Origin: Antarctobacter sediminis | Lineage (GTDB): Bacteria; Pseudomonadota; Alphaproteobacteria; Rhodobacterales; Rhodobacteraceae | Assembly (NCBI RefSeq): GCF_019218285.1 | Contig: NZ_JAHUZG010000003.1 | Span: 744,001 to 808,000 of the forward strand | DNA: 64,000 nt | Reading direction: 5' to 3' | Part shown: positions 9,062 through 17,797 of the stretch, in pieces | Layout of the letters: each line of letters starts with the position of its first letter | Position numbering within the stretch: position 1 is the first letter of the stretch | The notes under the pieces: model-generated | What the model was told of the DNA's origin: nothing | Database searches by the model: none | Seen by the model: the letters and a program-made list of their open reading frames with translations, nothing else | Program-made: the position numbers and the translations under genes

Positions 9062-10297
9062 ATGGACCTGGGGATGACGGAGCGGGTGAAACCGCTGGTG
9101 GCGCAGGTGCGCCGGATGATCGAAGAAGAGATCGCGCCGCTGGACGCCGAGTTTCACGCACTGGTAGGGACGCATCCTACCGGGGACCGCTTCAAACATG
9201 TGCCGCGCCAGTTGGAGATCCTCGACGGGCTGAAGGACATGGCGAAGGCGCGCGGGCTGTGGAACTTCTGGCTGACGGATTCCGAACGCGGCTATGGCCT
9301 GACCACCGTGGAATACGCTTATCTGGCCGAGGAAATGGGCAAGGTCGGCATCGCCGCCGAGGTCTTCAATTGCAATGCGCCCGACACCGGCAACATGGAA
9401 GTGCTGGAACGTTACGGCGAGGACTGGATGAAGGAACGTTGGCTGGCCCCCTTGCTGGAGGGAGAGATCCGGTCGGCCTATGTCATGACCGAGCCGGGCG
9501 TGGCCTCCTCAGACGCGGCACAGTTGGCCTTTGAGGCGCGGCGGGACGGGGATGATTTTGTCCTGAACGGTGAAAAATGGTGGATCAGCGGGGCGGGGGA
9601 TCCGCGCTGTGGCCTGTATATCCTGATGGCCTGCACCGCGCCGGATGCTCCCAAACATGAACGGCATACGATGTTCGTCATGGACCCGGACATGCCCGGC
9701 ATCGAGATTCTCCGTCCGATGCAGGTCTTTGGGCAGGATGACGCGCCGCACGGGCATATGCATATCCGGTTCACCGATGTGCGCGTTCCGGCGCGCAACA
9801 TCGTGCTGGGCGAAGGGCGCGGGTTCGAGGTGGCGCAGGGGCGGCTTGGTCCCGGCCGCATCCACCATTGCATGCGGGCAATCGGGCAGGCCGAGAAGGC
9901 GCTGGAGATGATGTGCAAGCGCGGCCTGTCGCGCGAGGCCTTTGGCAAGCGCATCGCCGATCTTGGCGCGAATTACGACATCATCGCCAACGCGCGGATG
10001 GAGATCGAAATGGCGCGTCTGCTGTGCCTCAAGGCGGCATGGATGATGGACACCGCCGGGGTCCGCGCGGCGCAGCCATGGATTTCCCAGATCAAGGTGG
10101 TCGCGCCGCTGATGGCGGGCAAGGTGGTGGACGAGGCAATGCAGATGCATGGCGCGGGCGGGATCAGCCAGGATCACGATCTTGCGTCGATGTGGACCCA
10201 TATCCGCACGCTGCGTTTTGCCGATGGGCCAGACGCGGTGCACCGCCGGCAGGTGGCGCGGGCGGAACTGCGCAAATACGCCAACGAAAAGATCTGA
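9062..10297 (+). CDS. Acyl-CoA dehydrogenase (ACAD10/11-like)
   Basis: The 411-residue flavoprotein has the three-part acyl-CoA dehydrogenase architecture. MTEPGVASSDA and GEKWWISGAGDP are the FAD/substrate motifs of the middle domain. The C-terminal helical domain has QMHGAGGISQDHDLASMWTHIRT. Length and motif variants fit the longer ACAD10/ACAD11 and LvaC-like subgroup rather than short-chain dehydrogenases. The strong ribosome site GAGGAGAG precedes the ATG. It is directly followed by a kinase-fold gene, the same partnership that is fused in eukaryotic ACAD11. This suggests a role with 4-hydroxyacyl-CoA or related substrates (inference). Confidence 0.9.
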   Translation: MDLGMTERVKPLVAQVRRMIEEEIAPLDAEFHALVGTHPTGDRFKHVPRQLEILDGLKDMAKARGLWNFWLTDSERGYGLTTVEYAYLAEEMGKVGIAAEVFNCNAPDTGNMEVLERYGEDWMKERWLAPLLEGEIRSAYVMTEPGVASSDAAQLAFEARRDGDDFVLNGEKWWISGAGDPRCGLYILMACTAPDAPKHERHTMFVMDPDMPGIEILRPMQVFGQDDAPHGHMHIRFTDVRVPARNIVLGEGRGFEVAQGRLGPGRIHHCMRAIGQAEKALEMMCKRGLSREAFGKRIADLGANYDIIANARMEIEMARLLCLKAAWMMDTAGVRAAQPWISQIKVVAPLMAGKVVDEAMQMHGAGGISQDHDLASMWTHIRTLRFADGPDAVHRRQVARAELRKYANEKI

Positions 10298-10347
10298 CGG
10301 CCACCGTTGGTGATGGATATTTTCAGACAGAAGAAGCAGGGGACGGC

Positions 10348-11370
10348 ATGGAAGCGGATGACCTGACGCGCGTGGCGACCTGGATGGAGGCACATGTCGA
10401 GGGGTTCCAAGGACCTTTGCGGGCCGAAAAGTTCATGGTGGGTCAGTCCAATCCGACCTTCCGCCTTGAAAGCGCCTCGGGTGCCTACGTCCTGCGGCGC
10501 AAGCCGCCGGGCGTTCTGCTGAAGTCGGCCCATGCCGTCGACCGGGAATTCCGGGTTCAGCGCGCGTTGGCGGGGACCGCTGTGCCCGTGCCCCGCATGT
10601 ATGCGTTCTGCGAGGACGAGGCCGTTCTGGGCTCGGTTTTTTATGTCATGGAGCATGTGGTCGGCCGCAACCTGATCGAGCCGACCCTGCCCGCCGAGAC
10701 ACCGGCGGGGCGTGCGGCCATCATGGACGAAATGAACCGCGTTCTGGCGGCGATCCATGACCTTGATCTTGCCGCTTGCGGGTTGGAGGATTACGGCGCG
10801 CCGGGCAATTACTATGAACGGCAACTGGGACGCTGGACAAAGCAATATCGCGCGTCCGAGACCGAGCCGCAGCCCGACATGGAGCGTCTGATGAACTGGC
10901 TGGAGGGCGCCTTGCCGCCTGACGACGGCCAGCGCACGCTGGTCCATGGAGATTACCGGATCGACAACCTGTTGTTTGCCCCCGAAGGGCCCGCCTGTCT
11001 TGCCGTGCTGGATTGGGAGCTGTCGACGCTGGGCCACCCCTATGCCGATCTTGCGGGGGTCTTGATGCAGTGGCAACTGCCGCCGGGCGTCGAGGGGCGC
11101 GGGCTGGCCGGGGTGGACCGGGGCAGTCTGGGTCTGCCGTCGGACGCGGACTTTGTCGCGGCATATTGCGCGCGGCGGGGCATCGACGGGATCGAGGGGC
11201 TGGGCTTTTACGTGGCTTTCGCCTTTTTCCGCATGGCCGCGATCCTTCAGGGTGTCAAGAAACGGGCGCTGGACGGCAATGCCGCGAACCCGGAAAAGGC
11301 ATTGAAACTGGGCGCTTTTGTCCCGCAATTTGCGCATCTTGGGTTGGAGGCCCGGCAGACCTATGGATGA
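10348..11370 (+). CDS. Phosphotransferase family protein (APH/choline-kinase fold, LvaA/ACAD11 kinase-like)
   Basis: The 340-residue product has an aminoglycoside-phosphotransferase fold. The catalytic loop is LVHGDYRIDNLLF near residues 197-209 (Brenner HGDxxxxN), and the metal-binding LDWELSTLGHPYADLA follows. The N-terminal lobe has FMVGQSNPTFRL and YVLRRKPPG with the ATP-binding lysine/arginine region. Homologues linked to acyl-CoA dehydrogenases phosphorylate 4-hydroxyacyl-CoA (for example LvaA in levulinate catabolism) rather than antibiotics. The context here (CoA ligase, hydratase, dehydrogenase) supports that. The ATG at 10348 follows CAGGGGA. It overlaps the thioesterase gene by 8 nt. 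Confidence 0.88.
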   Translation: MEADDLTRVATWMEAHVEGFQGPLRAEKFMVGQSNPTFRLESASGAYVLRRKPPGVLLKSAHAVDREFRVQRALAGTAVPVPRMYAFCEDEAVLGSVFYVMEHVVGRNLIEPTLPAETPAGRAAIMDEMNRVLAAIHDLDLAACGLEDYGAPGNYYERQLGRWTKQYRASETEPQPDMERLMNWLEGALPPDDGQRTLVHGDYRIDNLLFAPEGPACLAVLDWELSTLGHPYADLAGVLMQWQLPPGVEGRGLAGVDRGSLGLPSDADFVAAYCARRGIDGIEGLGFYVAFAFFRMAAILQGVKKRALDGNAANPEKALKLGAFVPQFAHLGLEARQTYG

Positions 11371-11770
11371 GGCCTTTCGCGAAGACCCCTATCCCTTTGC
11401 AACCCATATCGGCATGCGGATGCTGGATTGGCGCGAAGGCTATGCCGCTTTCGAAATCCCGCTGGAGATGTTCCTGATGAACCGGCACGGCAACCCGCAT
11501 GGCGGGGTGCATGCCTCATTGCTGGATACGGTCATGGGGTATGCGGGCTGCTGGACCGGGGACCCGGATCGCCGCCAGATGTGTCTGACGCTGAACCTGA
11601 ACGTTCAATACCTGTCGCGTCCGCGAGGGCAGGTTCTGAAGGGCGAAGGCTGGAAAACCGGCGGCGGGCGGTCGAGTTTCTTTGCCGAGGCGCAGATCGC
11701 CGATGAGACCGGTGAAATGATCGCCAAGGGGACAGGGGTGTTCAAATACCGGTCGTCGGGGCAGGCCTAG
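11363..11770 (+). CDS. PaaI-family hotdog thioesterase
   Basis: The 135-residue protein has the hotdog signature NPHGGVHASLLDTVMGYAG, in which the HGG segment and the acidic residue (Asp) match the PaaI/4HBT thioesterase active site. It probably hydrolyses an acyl-CoA intermediate or rescues trapped CoA in the upstream pathway. The ATG overlaps the end of the kinase gene by 8 nt, so it is the last gene of the operon. Its TAG stop overlaps the stop of the convergent gph gene within a CTAG. Confidence 0.88.
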   Translation: MDEAFREDPYPFATHIGMRMLDWREGYAAFEIPLEMFLMNRHGNPHGGVHASLLDTVMGYAGCWTGDPDRRQMCLTLNLNVQYLSRPRGQVLKGEGWKTGGGRSSFFAEAQIADETGEMIAKGTGVFKYRSSGQA

Positions 11771-12411
11771 GGCAGCCCTGCGACCAGTTGCGGAAGACGG
11801 GAAAAATCCGAAAAGGCCGCGGTATGCGGCAAGTCGGCGACCGCGGTTTTGCGGTAGCCTTCGGTAAACAGCAGGAAGGGCACACGCGCATTCTGCGCCG
11901 TTTCCACGTCCGTTTCGCTGTCTCCCACGAAAAGCGGATGTTCTGCCCCGTCCAGCGCGGCCAGAAGCATGGCAGGATCGGGTTTGCGGGTGGGCAGGCT
12001 GTCTCCGCCGATGACATGGTCAAAGAACTCGGCCAGCCCGGTATCGCGCAGCGCGGCCTGCGTTGCCTCGAAAGGTTTGTTGGTGCAGAGCGTCAGGCGA
12101 TGACCGGCCAACCGCAGCGCATCCAGCGCGTCGGCGGCCCCCGGATAGACCGAGGCCGGATCGCTGGGCGTGTTCACGTAGTGGAACATGGTGCGGGTCG
12201 AAAGATCGGCGTGGTGATCCTGTGACTGGCCGAGGTGATCCAACACACGTTGCAGCAGGATCGGCAGGCCGCGCCCGACAAAACCCTGCGTGTCGTCGCG
12301 GCTGATGCCCGGCAGGCCCATTTCGGCCAGCGCGCGGGACACCCCGTCATGGATGTGGCCCACGCTGTCGATCAGCGTGCCGTCAAGATCGAAGGCGATC
12401 GTGCGTGTCAT
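11767..12411 (-). CDS. gph: Phosphoglycolate phosphatase (HAD superfamily)
   Basis: A 214-residue HAD hydrolase. Motif I is [10 protein letters not shown] at the N-terminus with the nucleophilic Asp, motif II is LCTNKP, motif III is in the TRKPDP segment, and motif IV is [12 protein letters not shown]. Length and motifs match Gph, which dephosphorylates 2-phosphoglycolate in the cytosol. It overlaps the upstream rpe gene by 4 nt (ATGA), so the two are translationally coupled. A generic sugar-phosphate phosphatase of the same fold cannot be excluded. Confidence 0.85.
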   Translation of the reverse strand: MTRTIAFDLDGTLIDSVGHIHDGVSRALAEMGLPGISRDDTQGFVGRGLPILLQRVLDHLGQSQDHHADLSTRTMFHYVNTPSDPASVYPGAADALDALRLAGHRLTLCTNKPFEATQAALRDTGLAEFFDHVIGGDSLPTRKPDPAMLLAALDGAEHPLFVGDSETDVETAQNARVPFLLFTEGYRKTAVADLPHTAAFSDFSRLPQLVAGLP

Positions 12412-13088
12412 CCGCCAAAAGAGGCACGGATGGCGCGCATGTTTTCGCCGTAGGGGGCCGGGTTCTGAACCGAGCCGCCCTTGAAGACCGCCGATCCGGC
12501 AACCAGAACATCGGCCCCGGCCTCGACCACCAGCGGGGCGGTCTCCGGCGTCACGCCGCCGTCAATTTCGATATGTACCGGGCGGTCGCCGATCATGGCG
12601 CGCAGGGAACGGACCTTGTCCGTCATGTCGATGAATTTCTGCCCGCCGAAACCGGGGTTCACCGTCATGACACAAACCAGGTCGGTCAGGTCCAACAGGT
12701 GTTCGACGGCCTGCGCCGGCGTGCCCGGGTTCAGCGCCACGCCCGCCTTCATCCCCGCGGCGCGGATCGCTTGCAAGGTGCGGTGGATGTGGGGACCGGC
12801 CTCGACATGGGCGGTCAGGATATCGGTGCCCGCATCGGCGAAAGCATCGATATACGGATCGACCGGGGCGATCATCAGGTGCACGTCCATCACGGTCTTG
12901 ACGTGTTTGCGGAAGGCTTTGACAGCGGGCGGGCCAAAGGTGAGGTTCGGCACAAAGTGCCCGTCCATCACATCGACATGAATCCAGTCGGCGCCCTGCG
13001 CTTCGACGGCCTGGATCTCTTGTCCGAAGTTGGCAAAATCGGCGGAAAGGATCGACGGGGCGATCTTGACGGAACGGTCAAAGCTCAT
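12408..13088 (-). CDS. rpe: Ribulose-phosphate 3-epimerase
   Basis: The 226-residue TIM-barrel enzyme has [14 protein letters not shown] at the N-terminus, [16 protein letters not shown] (metal/active-site Asp and His), DVHLMI and [10 protein letters not shown]. These are the canonical Rpe motifs for interconversion of ribulose 5-phosphate and xylulose 5-phosphate. Of two in-frame ATGs, the one at 13088 has the GAGG motif at a correct 9-nt distance, while the ATG at 13097 directly abuts it, so 13088 is chosen. It is co-transcribed with gph and about 75 bp downstream of the hydroxyacid dehydrogenase gene. Confidence 0.95.
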   Translation of the reverse strand: MSFDRSVKIAPSILSADFANFGQEIQAVEAQGADWIHVDVMDGHFVPNLTFGPPAVKAFRKHVKTVMDVHLMIAPVDPYIDAFADAGTDILTAHVEAGPHIHRTLQAIRAAGMKAGVALNPGTPAQAVEHLLDLTDLVCVMTVNPGFGGQKFIDMTDKVRSLRAMIGDRPVHIEIDGGVTPETAPLVVEAGADVLVAGSAVFKGGSVQNPAPYGENMRAIRASFGG

Positions 13089-13163
13089 GAGCGGCATCCT
13101 CGGGCTGGCCTGCCCCGGACGGCGTGCGGGGCAGGAGGCTTGTGGCGGTTGACGGGGCCGGGG

Positions 13164-14096
13164 TCAATACCCGGCGCTGCGGTCGACCTGATGCAACAGC
13201 GGTTCGCCCGCCTCTGCCCGGCGGATATTGTCGGCGATGACCTGCGCGGCGGTATCCGGTCGGGTGGTCGAGGCGATATGCGGAGTGACCGTGACGCCCG
13301 GATGGCTCCAGAAAGGGTGGTCCTGCGGAAGCGGTTCGATGCGAAAGACATCCAGCGTGGCATGGGCGATCTGGCCGCTGTCCAGCGCGGCAATCAGCGC
13401 GTCATCGTCGATCAACGGTCCGCGGCCCGGGTTGATGAGGAACGCGCCGGGGGCGGTCATTGCCAGCGCCTCGGCGTCGATCAGGTTCTGCGTGGCAGGT
13501 GTGTCGGGCAGCAGCAGGATCACGATCTGCGCACCGTTCAGGGCCTCGCGCATTCCGTTTTCGCCGGACAGGCAGGTGACGCCGGGCAGGGACTTGGGTG
13601 ACCGGCTCCACCCGGTTACGGGGAACCCCAGCGCGGTCAGTGCATTGGCACAGGCCTGACCCAATGCGCCCATGCCAAGGATCGTCACCGGACGGTCCGC
13701 AGACAGCGGCGGCGGGGTCGGATCCCATGTGCGGTTGGGGTTCACGATATGCTCGTCCATCCGCAGATGATGGCGCAGCGTGTGGCCCGTGACCCATTCC
13801 ACCATGCCTTGGGTCAGGCCGGCTTCGTCCACCATGCGCGTCAGCGGCACGGTCAAGGTCTTGTTTCCGGTGATCCCCTCGACCCCGGCCCAGAGGTTCA
13901 GGACCGCCTTGAGCCGGGTGTAGGGGGCAAAGTCCTGCACCTCTGAATTGGGTGCATAGACCATGTAATCCACCTCTTCCGGCGGCAGTTCGGTGGCCAG
14001 AGTATAGCCCATCCCGGTCGCGTCCAGCGCGGTGCGCAACGGGGTTTCATATTCGTCCCAGCGTTCGGTGCGGGCGGCGAAAAGGATGTTGGGCAT
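13164..14096 (-). CDS. ghrA: Glyoxylate/hydroxypyruvate reductase A-like D-2-hydroxyacid dehydrogenase
   Basis: The 310-residue NAD(P)-dependent 2-hydroxyacid dehydrogenase has the Rossmann loop ILGMGALGQACANAL at about residues 139-153. The catalytic Arg, Glu and His fall in INPGRGPLIDDDAL, LDVFRIEPLPQDHPFW and VTPHIAS. The short N-terminal catalytic part and length fit the GhrA subgroup, which reduces glyoxylate and hydroxypyruvate. Placement next to gph and rpe suggests C2 (glycolate/glyoxylate) metabolism. Confidence 0.88.
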   Translation of the reverse strand: MPNILFAARTERWDEYETPLRTALDATGMGYTLATELPPEEVDYMVYAPNSEVQDFAPYTRLKAVLNLWAGVEGITGNKTLTVPLTRMVDEAGLTQGMVEWVTGHTLRHHLRMDEHIVNPNRTWDPTPPPLSADRPVTILGMGALGQACANALTALGFPVTGWSRSPKSLPGVTCLSGENGMREALNGAQIVILLLPDTPATQNLIDAEALAMTAPGAFLINPGRGPLIDDDALIAALDSGQIAHATLDVFRIEPLPQDHPFWSHPGVTVTPHIASTTRPDTAAQVIADNIRRAEAGEPLLHQVDRSAGY

Positions 14097-14181
14097 GGAC
14101 GGGGCTCCGCTGTTGACTGCGGCCCCTTAGATCACGGCCAATAGCCAAGGGAAAGCCGACCACGCGGGGCGGCTTTGACCG

Positions 14182-15321
14182 TCATCTTGGCCGGTGGATA
14201 TGCGCGCTTTGCACCAGTCCGAAGGCCAACAACAGCACCAGCATGGCCGAACCGCCATAGCTGACCATCGGCAGGGGCACGCCAACCACAGGTGCCAGCC
14301 CCATGACCATCGACATGTTCACGGCAAAGAACAGGAAAAAGGTCAGACCGATACCAAGGATCAGCAGAGACGAAAACCTGTCGCGGTTCTGGATCGCGGC
14401 GGCCACGCAGAACAGCAGGATCAGCACGTAGAGCGCCAGCAGCGAAACCCCGCCAATAAAGCCGAACTCTTCGGCCAATGTGTTGAAGATGAAGTCCGTA
14501 TGCTTTTCCGGCAGAAAGTTCAGCCGCGATTGGGTGCCTTGCATAAAGCCCCGGCCCGTCCAGCCGCCCGAGCCCATGGCGATCTTGGCCTGAGTGATGT
14601 GATACCCCGCGCCCAGCGGATCGGACGAAGGGTCAAGGAAGGTGTCAATGCGGCGAAACTGGTAGTCCTGAAGCAATTGCCAGTCGGTGCCCCGGCTTTG
14701 GAAGACCGCCCAGATCGTTCCAACGCCCGCGCCGATGACAGTGGCGAAATACAGCCAGTGCACCCCTGCGAGGAACATCATCAACCCCCCAGCCGTCATC
14801 AGAAGGATGGCGGTGCCAAGGTCCGGCTGGGTCAACACCAACCCGGTGGGCAAGAGAATGATGATGATCGGCACCAGCACCCACAAGGGCCGCGATGTCC
14901 GGTTTAGCGGCAAGCGGTCGTAATAGGCCGCCAGCAGCATGACCATCGAGATCTTCATCAGTTCCGAGGGCTGCAACCGCATGAACCCCAGATCGATCCA
15001 GCGCTGGGCGCCCATGCCGACTGCGCCGAAGAATTCCACCATGACCAGCAGGCCCAGTGAGCCAAGGTAGGCGACCAGCGCCATGTTCCGCCAGATGTAG
15101 ATGGGCACAAGCGCCACGGCGAACATCAGCGCTATGCCAAGGCCAAAGCGTTTCATCTGCGGTTCGGCCCATGGGCTGAAAGATCCACCCGCGACCGAAT
15201 AGAGCATCAGGAAACCGATGCAGGCCACGGCTGTCAGCAACAGGACGAGCGGCCAGTTCAGGTACAGGATCTTGCGCCAGCCGGTCGGGACCGTTTTGAC
15301 GTTGTACTCAAGATAGGTCAC
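14182..15321 (-). CDS. rodA: Rod-shape-determining glycosyltransferase RodA
   Basis: The 379-residue SEDS-family polytopic membrane protein has about ten hydrophobic segments. The hallmark loop region QPDLGTAILL includes the conserved Asp, and the C-terminus has VVGVPLPMVSYGGSAML. RodA polymerises peptidoglycan glycan strands during elongation together with PBP2. The start is a GTG at 15321 whose bases overlap the mrdA stop codon (GTGA, 4 nt), so translation is coupled to mrdA. It is the last gene of the mreBCD-mrdA-rodA operon. Confidence 0.95.
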   Translation of the reverse strand: MTYLEYNVKTVPTGWRKILYLNWPLVLLLTAVACIGFLMLYSVAGGSFSPWAEPQMKRFGLGIALMFAVALVPIYIWRNMALVAYLGSLGLLVMVEFFGAVGMGAQRWIDLGFMRLQPSELMKISMVMLLAAYYDRLPLNRTSRPLWVLVPIIIILLPTGLVLTQPDLGTAILLMTAGGLMMFLAGVHWLYFATVIGAGVGTIWAVFQSRGTDWQLLQDYQFRRIDTFLDPSSDPLGAGYHITQAKIAMGSGGWTGRGFMQGTQSRLNFLPEKHTDFIFNTLAEEFGFIGGVSLLALYVLILLFCVAAAIQNRDRFSSLLILGIGLTFFLFFAVNMSMVMGLAPVVGVPLPMVSYGGSAMLVLLLAFGLVQSAHIHRPR

Positions 15322-17261
15322 GCGCTGTCGCTCCCCGCAGCGCGGCGTTCGGCGCGTTCACGTGCCAGCCGTTCCTGTTGCGCCTTGATGCGCCGACGAT
15401 CCGCCGAGGGATAGGCCTCGAGCGGGGGATCGCCCTTGTAGAGCGCCTGCAAGGTCACGTCTCGGGCGATCGGCGCCGCCGCGGTGCTGCCGCCGCCGCC
15501 GTGTTCGACCACGACCGACACCGCGATTTGCGGGGTCTCGGCAGGGGCAAAGTTCACGAATAGCGCGTGATCGCGCCGTTCCCACGGCAGGTCGTCGTTC
15601 GAGGTCACACCGCGCGCGCGTTCAGCGGCGGTGATGTTGCGCACCTGGCTGGTGCCGGTCTTGCTGGCCATGCGCATCTCGTCCGCGGCGATGCGCGACC
15701 GGTAGGCCGTGCCGTGCCGATGGTTCGACACTGCGAACATCGCCTTGCGCACCTGTCGCAGGTGATTGGGGTTGATGCCAAGGTCCGCGCCTTCCAGGTG
15801 GACCGTTTCGATCCCGTCGATGCTTTTGACCAGACGCGGCGTCACCGCCTTGCCGGTGGCGATCCGCGCGGTCATCACCGCCAGTTGCAGCGGCGAGGCC
15901 AGCACGAAACCCTGTCCGATCGAAGCGTTGACCGAATCCCCGATCACCCATTCCGCGCCGCGTTCGCGCAGCTTCCACGCCTTGTCCGGGATCAGGCCAC
16001 TGGTGACGGCGGACATGGGAATGCCATGTGCCTCGCCCAACCCCAGTCGGCGGGCCATATCGGCAATCCGTTCGATGCCCACCTTCAGCGCAAGCTCGTA
16101 GTAATATACGTCACAGCTTTCGCGCAGGCTCTGTTCCAGATTCATGTGGCCATGGCCCACACGTTTCCAGCAGTGGAACTTGCGCCCGCCGACCTCAAGG
16201 TGGCCGGGGCACCAAACCGTGTCATCGGGCGTCATCAGCCCGGCGTCCATCGCCGCCAGTGCCGTCACCATCTTGAAGGTCGAGCCGGGTGGATAGGCAT
16301 CCTGCACCGTCTTGGAGGCCAGCGGGCGGTGATCGTTTTCCCGCAACTCTCCATAGTCCTTGACGGAAATCCCGCGCACGAACTTGTTGGGATCGTAAGA
16401 CGGCGCCGAAGCGATGGCCAGAAGGTCGCCCCGGTTCACATCCATCACGACGACAGAGGCACTTTCCGATCCCAGTCGCGCCTGCACGTATTCCTGCAAG
16501 GCCGTGTCCACGGTCAGTTGGAGATCGGCGCCGGCCTCACCTTCGCGACGGTCAAGTTCGCGCATGACACGACCGACGGCGTTGACCTCGACTCGCTTGG
16601 CCCCGGCGTTGCCGCGCAGCTTTTCCTCGTATTTCGACTCGACTCCGACCTTGCCGATCTGAAAGCGCGGGATGCGCAGAACCGGCGGCGGATCTTCATA
16701 GCGGCTGAGGTCGCGTTCGGAGACCGGGCCGACATAGCCCGCCACATGGGCATACAGCTCACGGTTGGGATAGGTGCGCGACAGGCCGACCTCGGGCGTG
16801 ACGCCGGGCAGGGCCGGGGCGTTGACCGCCACGCGGCTGATGTCATCCCAAGTGACGCGGTCAGCGATGGTGACCGGAAAGAAGGGCGCCGTGCGCTCCA
16901 TCTCGGCCAATGCGCGGTTCAGGTCATCCTCGTCCAGTTCCACCAGCTGGCCCAGACGGTGAATAACCTTGGTCACATCGCCCGCGTCTTCGCGCGTGAG
17001 GGTGATGCGGTAGGTCTGTTCGTTCTCTGCGATTACCCGGCCTTCGCGGTCGAAAATCCGGCCCCGCGCGGGGGGAATCAGGCGGATGTTGATGCGGTTT
17101 TCCTCGGCCAGCAGGCGGAATTCATCCGCCTGATCGACCTGCATGTGTCGCATCCGCAGGGCAAGTACGCTGGCAAATCCCAGTTGCAGACCACCCAGAA
17201 TCAGGCCGCGTCGCGTGATGCGACGGGCGCTTTCGGTGGTTTCGCGTGGGCTTCGTCTCAT
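15318..17261 (-). CDS. mrdA: Penicillin-binding protein 2 (elongasome transpeptidase)
   Basis: The 647-residue class B PBP has an N-terminal membrane anchor (about residues 18-40), a pedestal/dimerisation domain, and a transpeptidase domain. SxxK is seen in PPGSTFKMV around residue 330, SxN in GDSVNASIGQG, and KTG in ASKTGTSQV. It cross-links peptidoglycan in the periplasm in complex with RodA and MreC. It overlaps mreD by 4 nt and rodA by 4 nt. The C-terminal tail (about 35 residues) is very rich in Arg and Ala. Confidence 0.95.
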   Translation of the reverse strand: MRRSPRETTESARRITRRGLILGGLQLGFASVLALRMRHMQVDQADEFRLLAEENRINIRLIPPARGRIFDREGRVIAENEQTYRITLTREDAGDVTKVIHRLGQLVELDEDDLNRALAEMERTAPFFPVTIADRVTWDDISRVAVNAPALPGVTPEVGLSRTYPNRELYAHVAGYVGPVSERDLSRYEDPPPVLRIPRFQIGKVGVESKYEEKLRGNAGAKRVEVNAVGRVMRELDRREGEAGADLQLTVDTALQEYVQARLGSESASVVVMDVNRGDLLAIASAPSYDPNKFVRGISVKDYGELRENDHRPLASKTVQDAYPPGSTFKMVTALAAMDAGLMTPDDTVWCPGHLEVGGRKFHCWKRVGHGHMNLEQSLRESCDVYYYELALKVGIERIADMARRLGLGEAHGIPMSAVTSGLIPDKAWKLRERGAEWVIGDSVNASIGQGFVLASPLQLAVMTARIATGKAVTPRLVKSIDGIETVHLEGADLGINPNHLRQVRKAMFAVSNHRHGTAYRSRIAADEMRMASKTGTSQVRNITAAERARGVTSNDDLPWERRDHALFVNFAPAETPQIAVSVVVEHGGGGSTAAAPIARDVTLQALYKGDPPLEAYPSADRRRIKAQQERLARERAERRAAGSDSA

Positions 17262-17797
17262 AGTGGGCGTCCCGTGTGATCGTATTCACCGGGCGTGCTG
17301 CGGCGCACGCCAAGGGCAAGGTAGCTGATCGCGGCCACCAGCGGATAGGCCGCCACCGTCATACCATATTGCATCACCCATAAGGAAAGCATTCCCGGGG
17401 TCACGATCAAGAGAGCAAGCGCAACGCGGTAGATGACGGTGATGACCAACAGCGCCGAGGCGGCGGTCAGCCATTCAGCGGCAAAGGTGTTTTCGCGGAC
17501 GTGCCGTCCGCGCAGTTTCAGCCATTCCGAGGCCAGCAGGACCAGCAAGGCCCAAAGACCCGGCGGACGCTGGAACAGGAAATCCGCCAACAGCATGACG
17601 ATGGCAATCGACAGCATCGGCACGTAATCGGGGCGGCGCAAGGCCCAGGCAAAGGTCAGTGCCGTCAGCAGGTCAGGCCCGGCGATCCCCGGCGGCACGA
17701 TCCTCATCGGCAGCAGGTGGACAAAGAAGATCGCCAGCGCCAGCCCGCCATAAGCCGCGCGCAGGGACCAAAGCCGCGCCGGGCTGTTCTCAGCCAT
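17258..17797 (-). CDS. mreD: Rod-shape-determining protein MreD
   Basis: The product is 179 residues with about five to six hydrophobic helices, including the early segment LRAAYGGLALAIFFVHLLP, in line with MreD, the small integral membrane partner of MreC. The ATG at 17797 has AGGAG upstream and overlaps the mreC stop by 8 nt. An alternative longer start (17836) lies deeper inside mreC without a better ribosome site. Identity rests on weak sequence character plus the fully conserved gene order. Confidence 0.9.
   Translation of the reverse strand: MAENSPARLWSLRAAYGGLALAIFFVHLLPMRIVPPGIAGPDLLTALTFAWALRRPDYVPMLSIAIVMLLADFLFQRPPGLWALLVLLASEWLKLRGRHVRENTFAAEWLTAASALLVITVIYRVALALLIVTPGMLSLWVMQYGMTVAAYPLVAAISYLALGVRRSTPGEYDHTGRPL

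Noticed and set aside
10348-11370. Aminoglycoside resistance gene
   Set aside because: The APH-fold protein is embedded in an acyl-CoA catabolic operon next to an acyl-CoA dehydrogenase, which fits the LvaA/ACAD11 kinase type instead.
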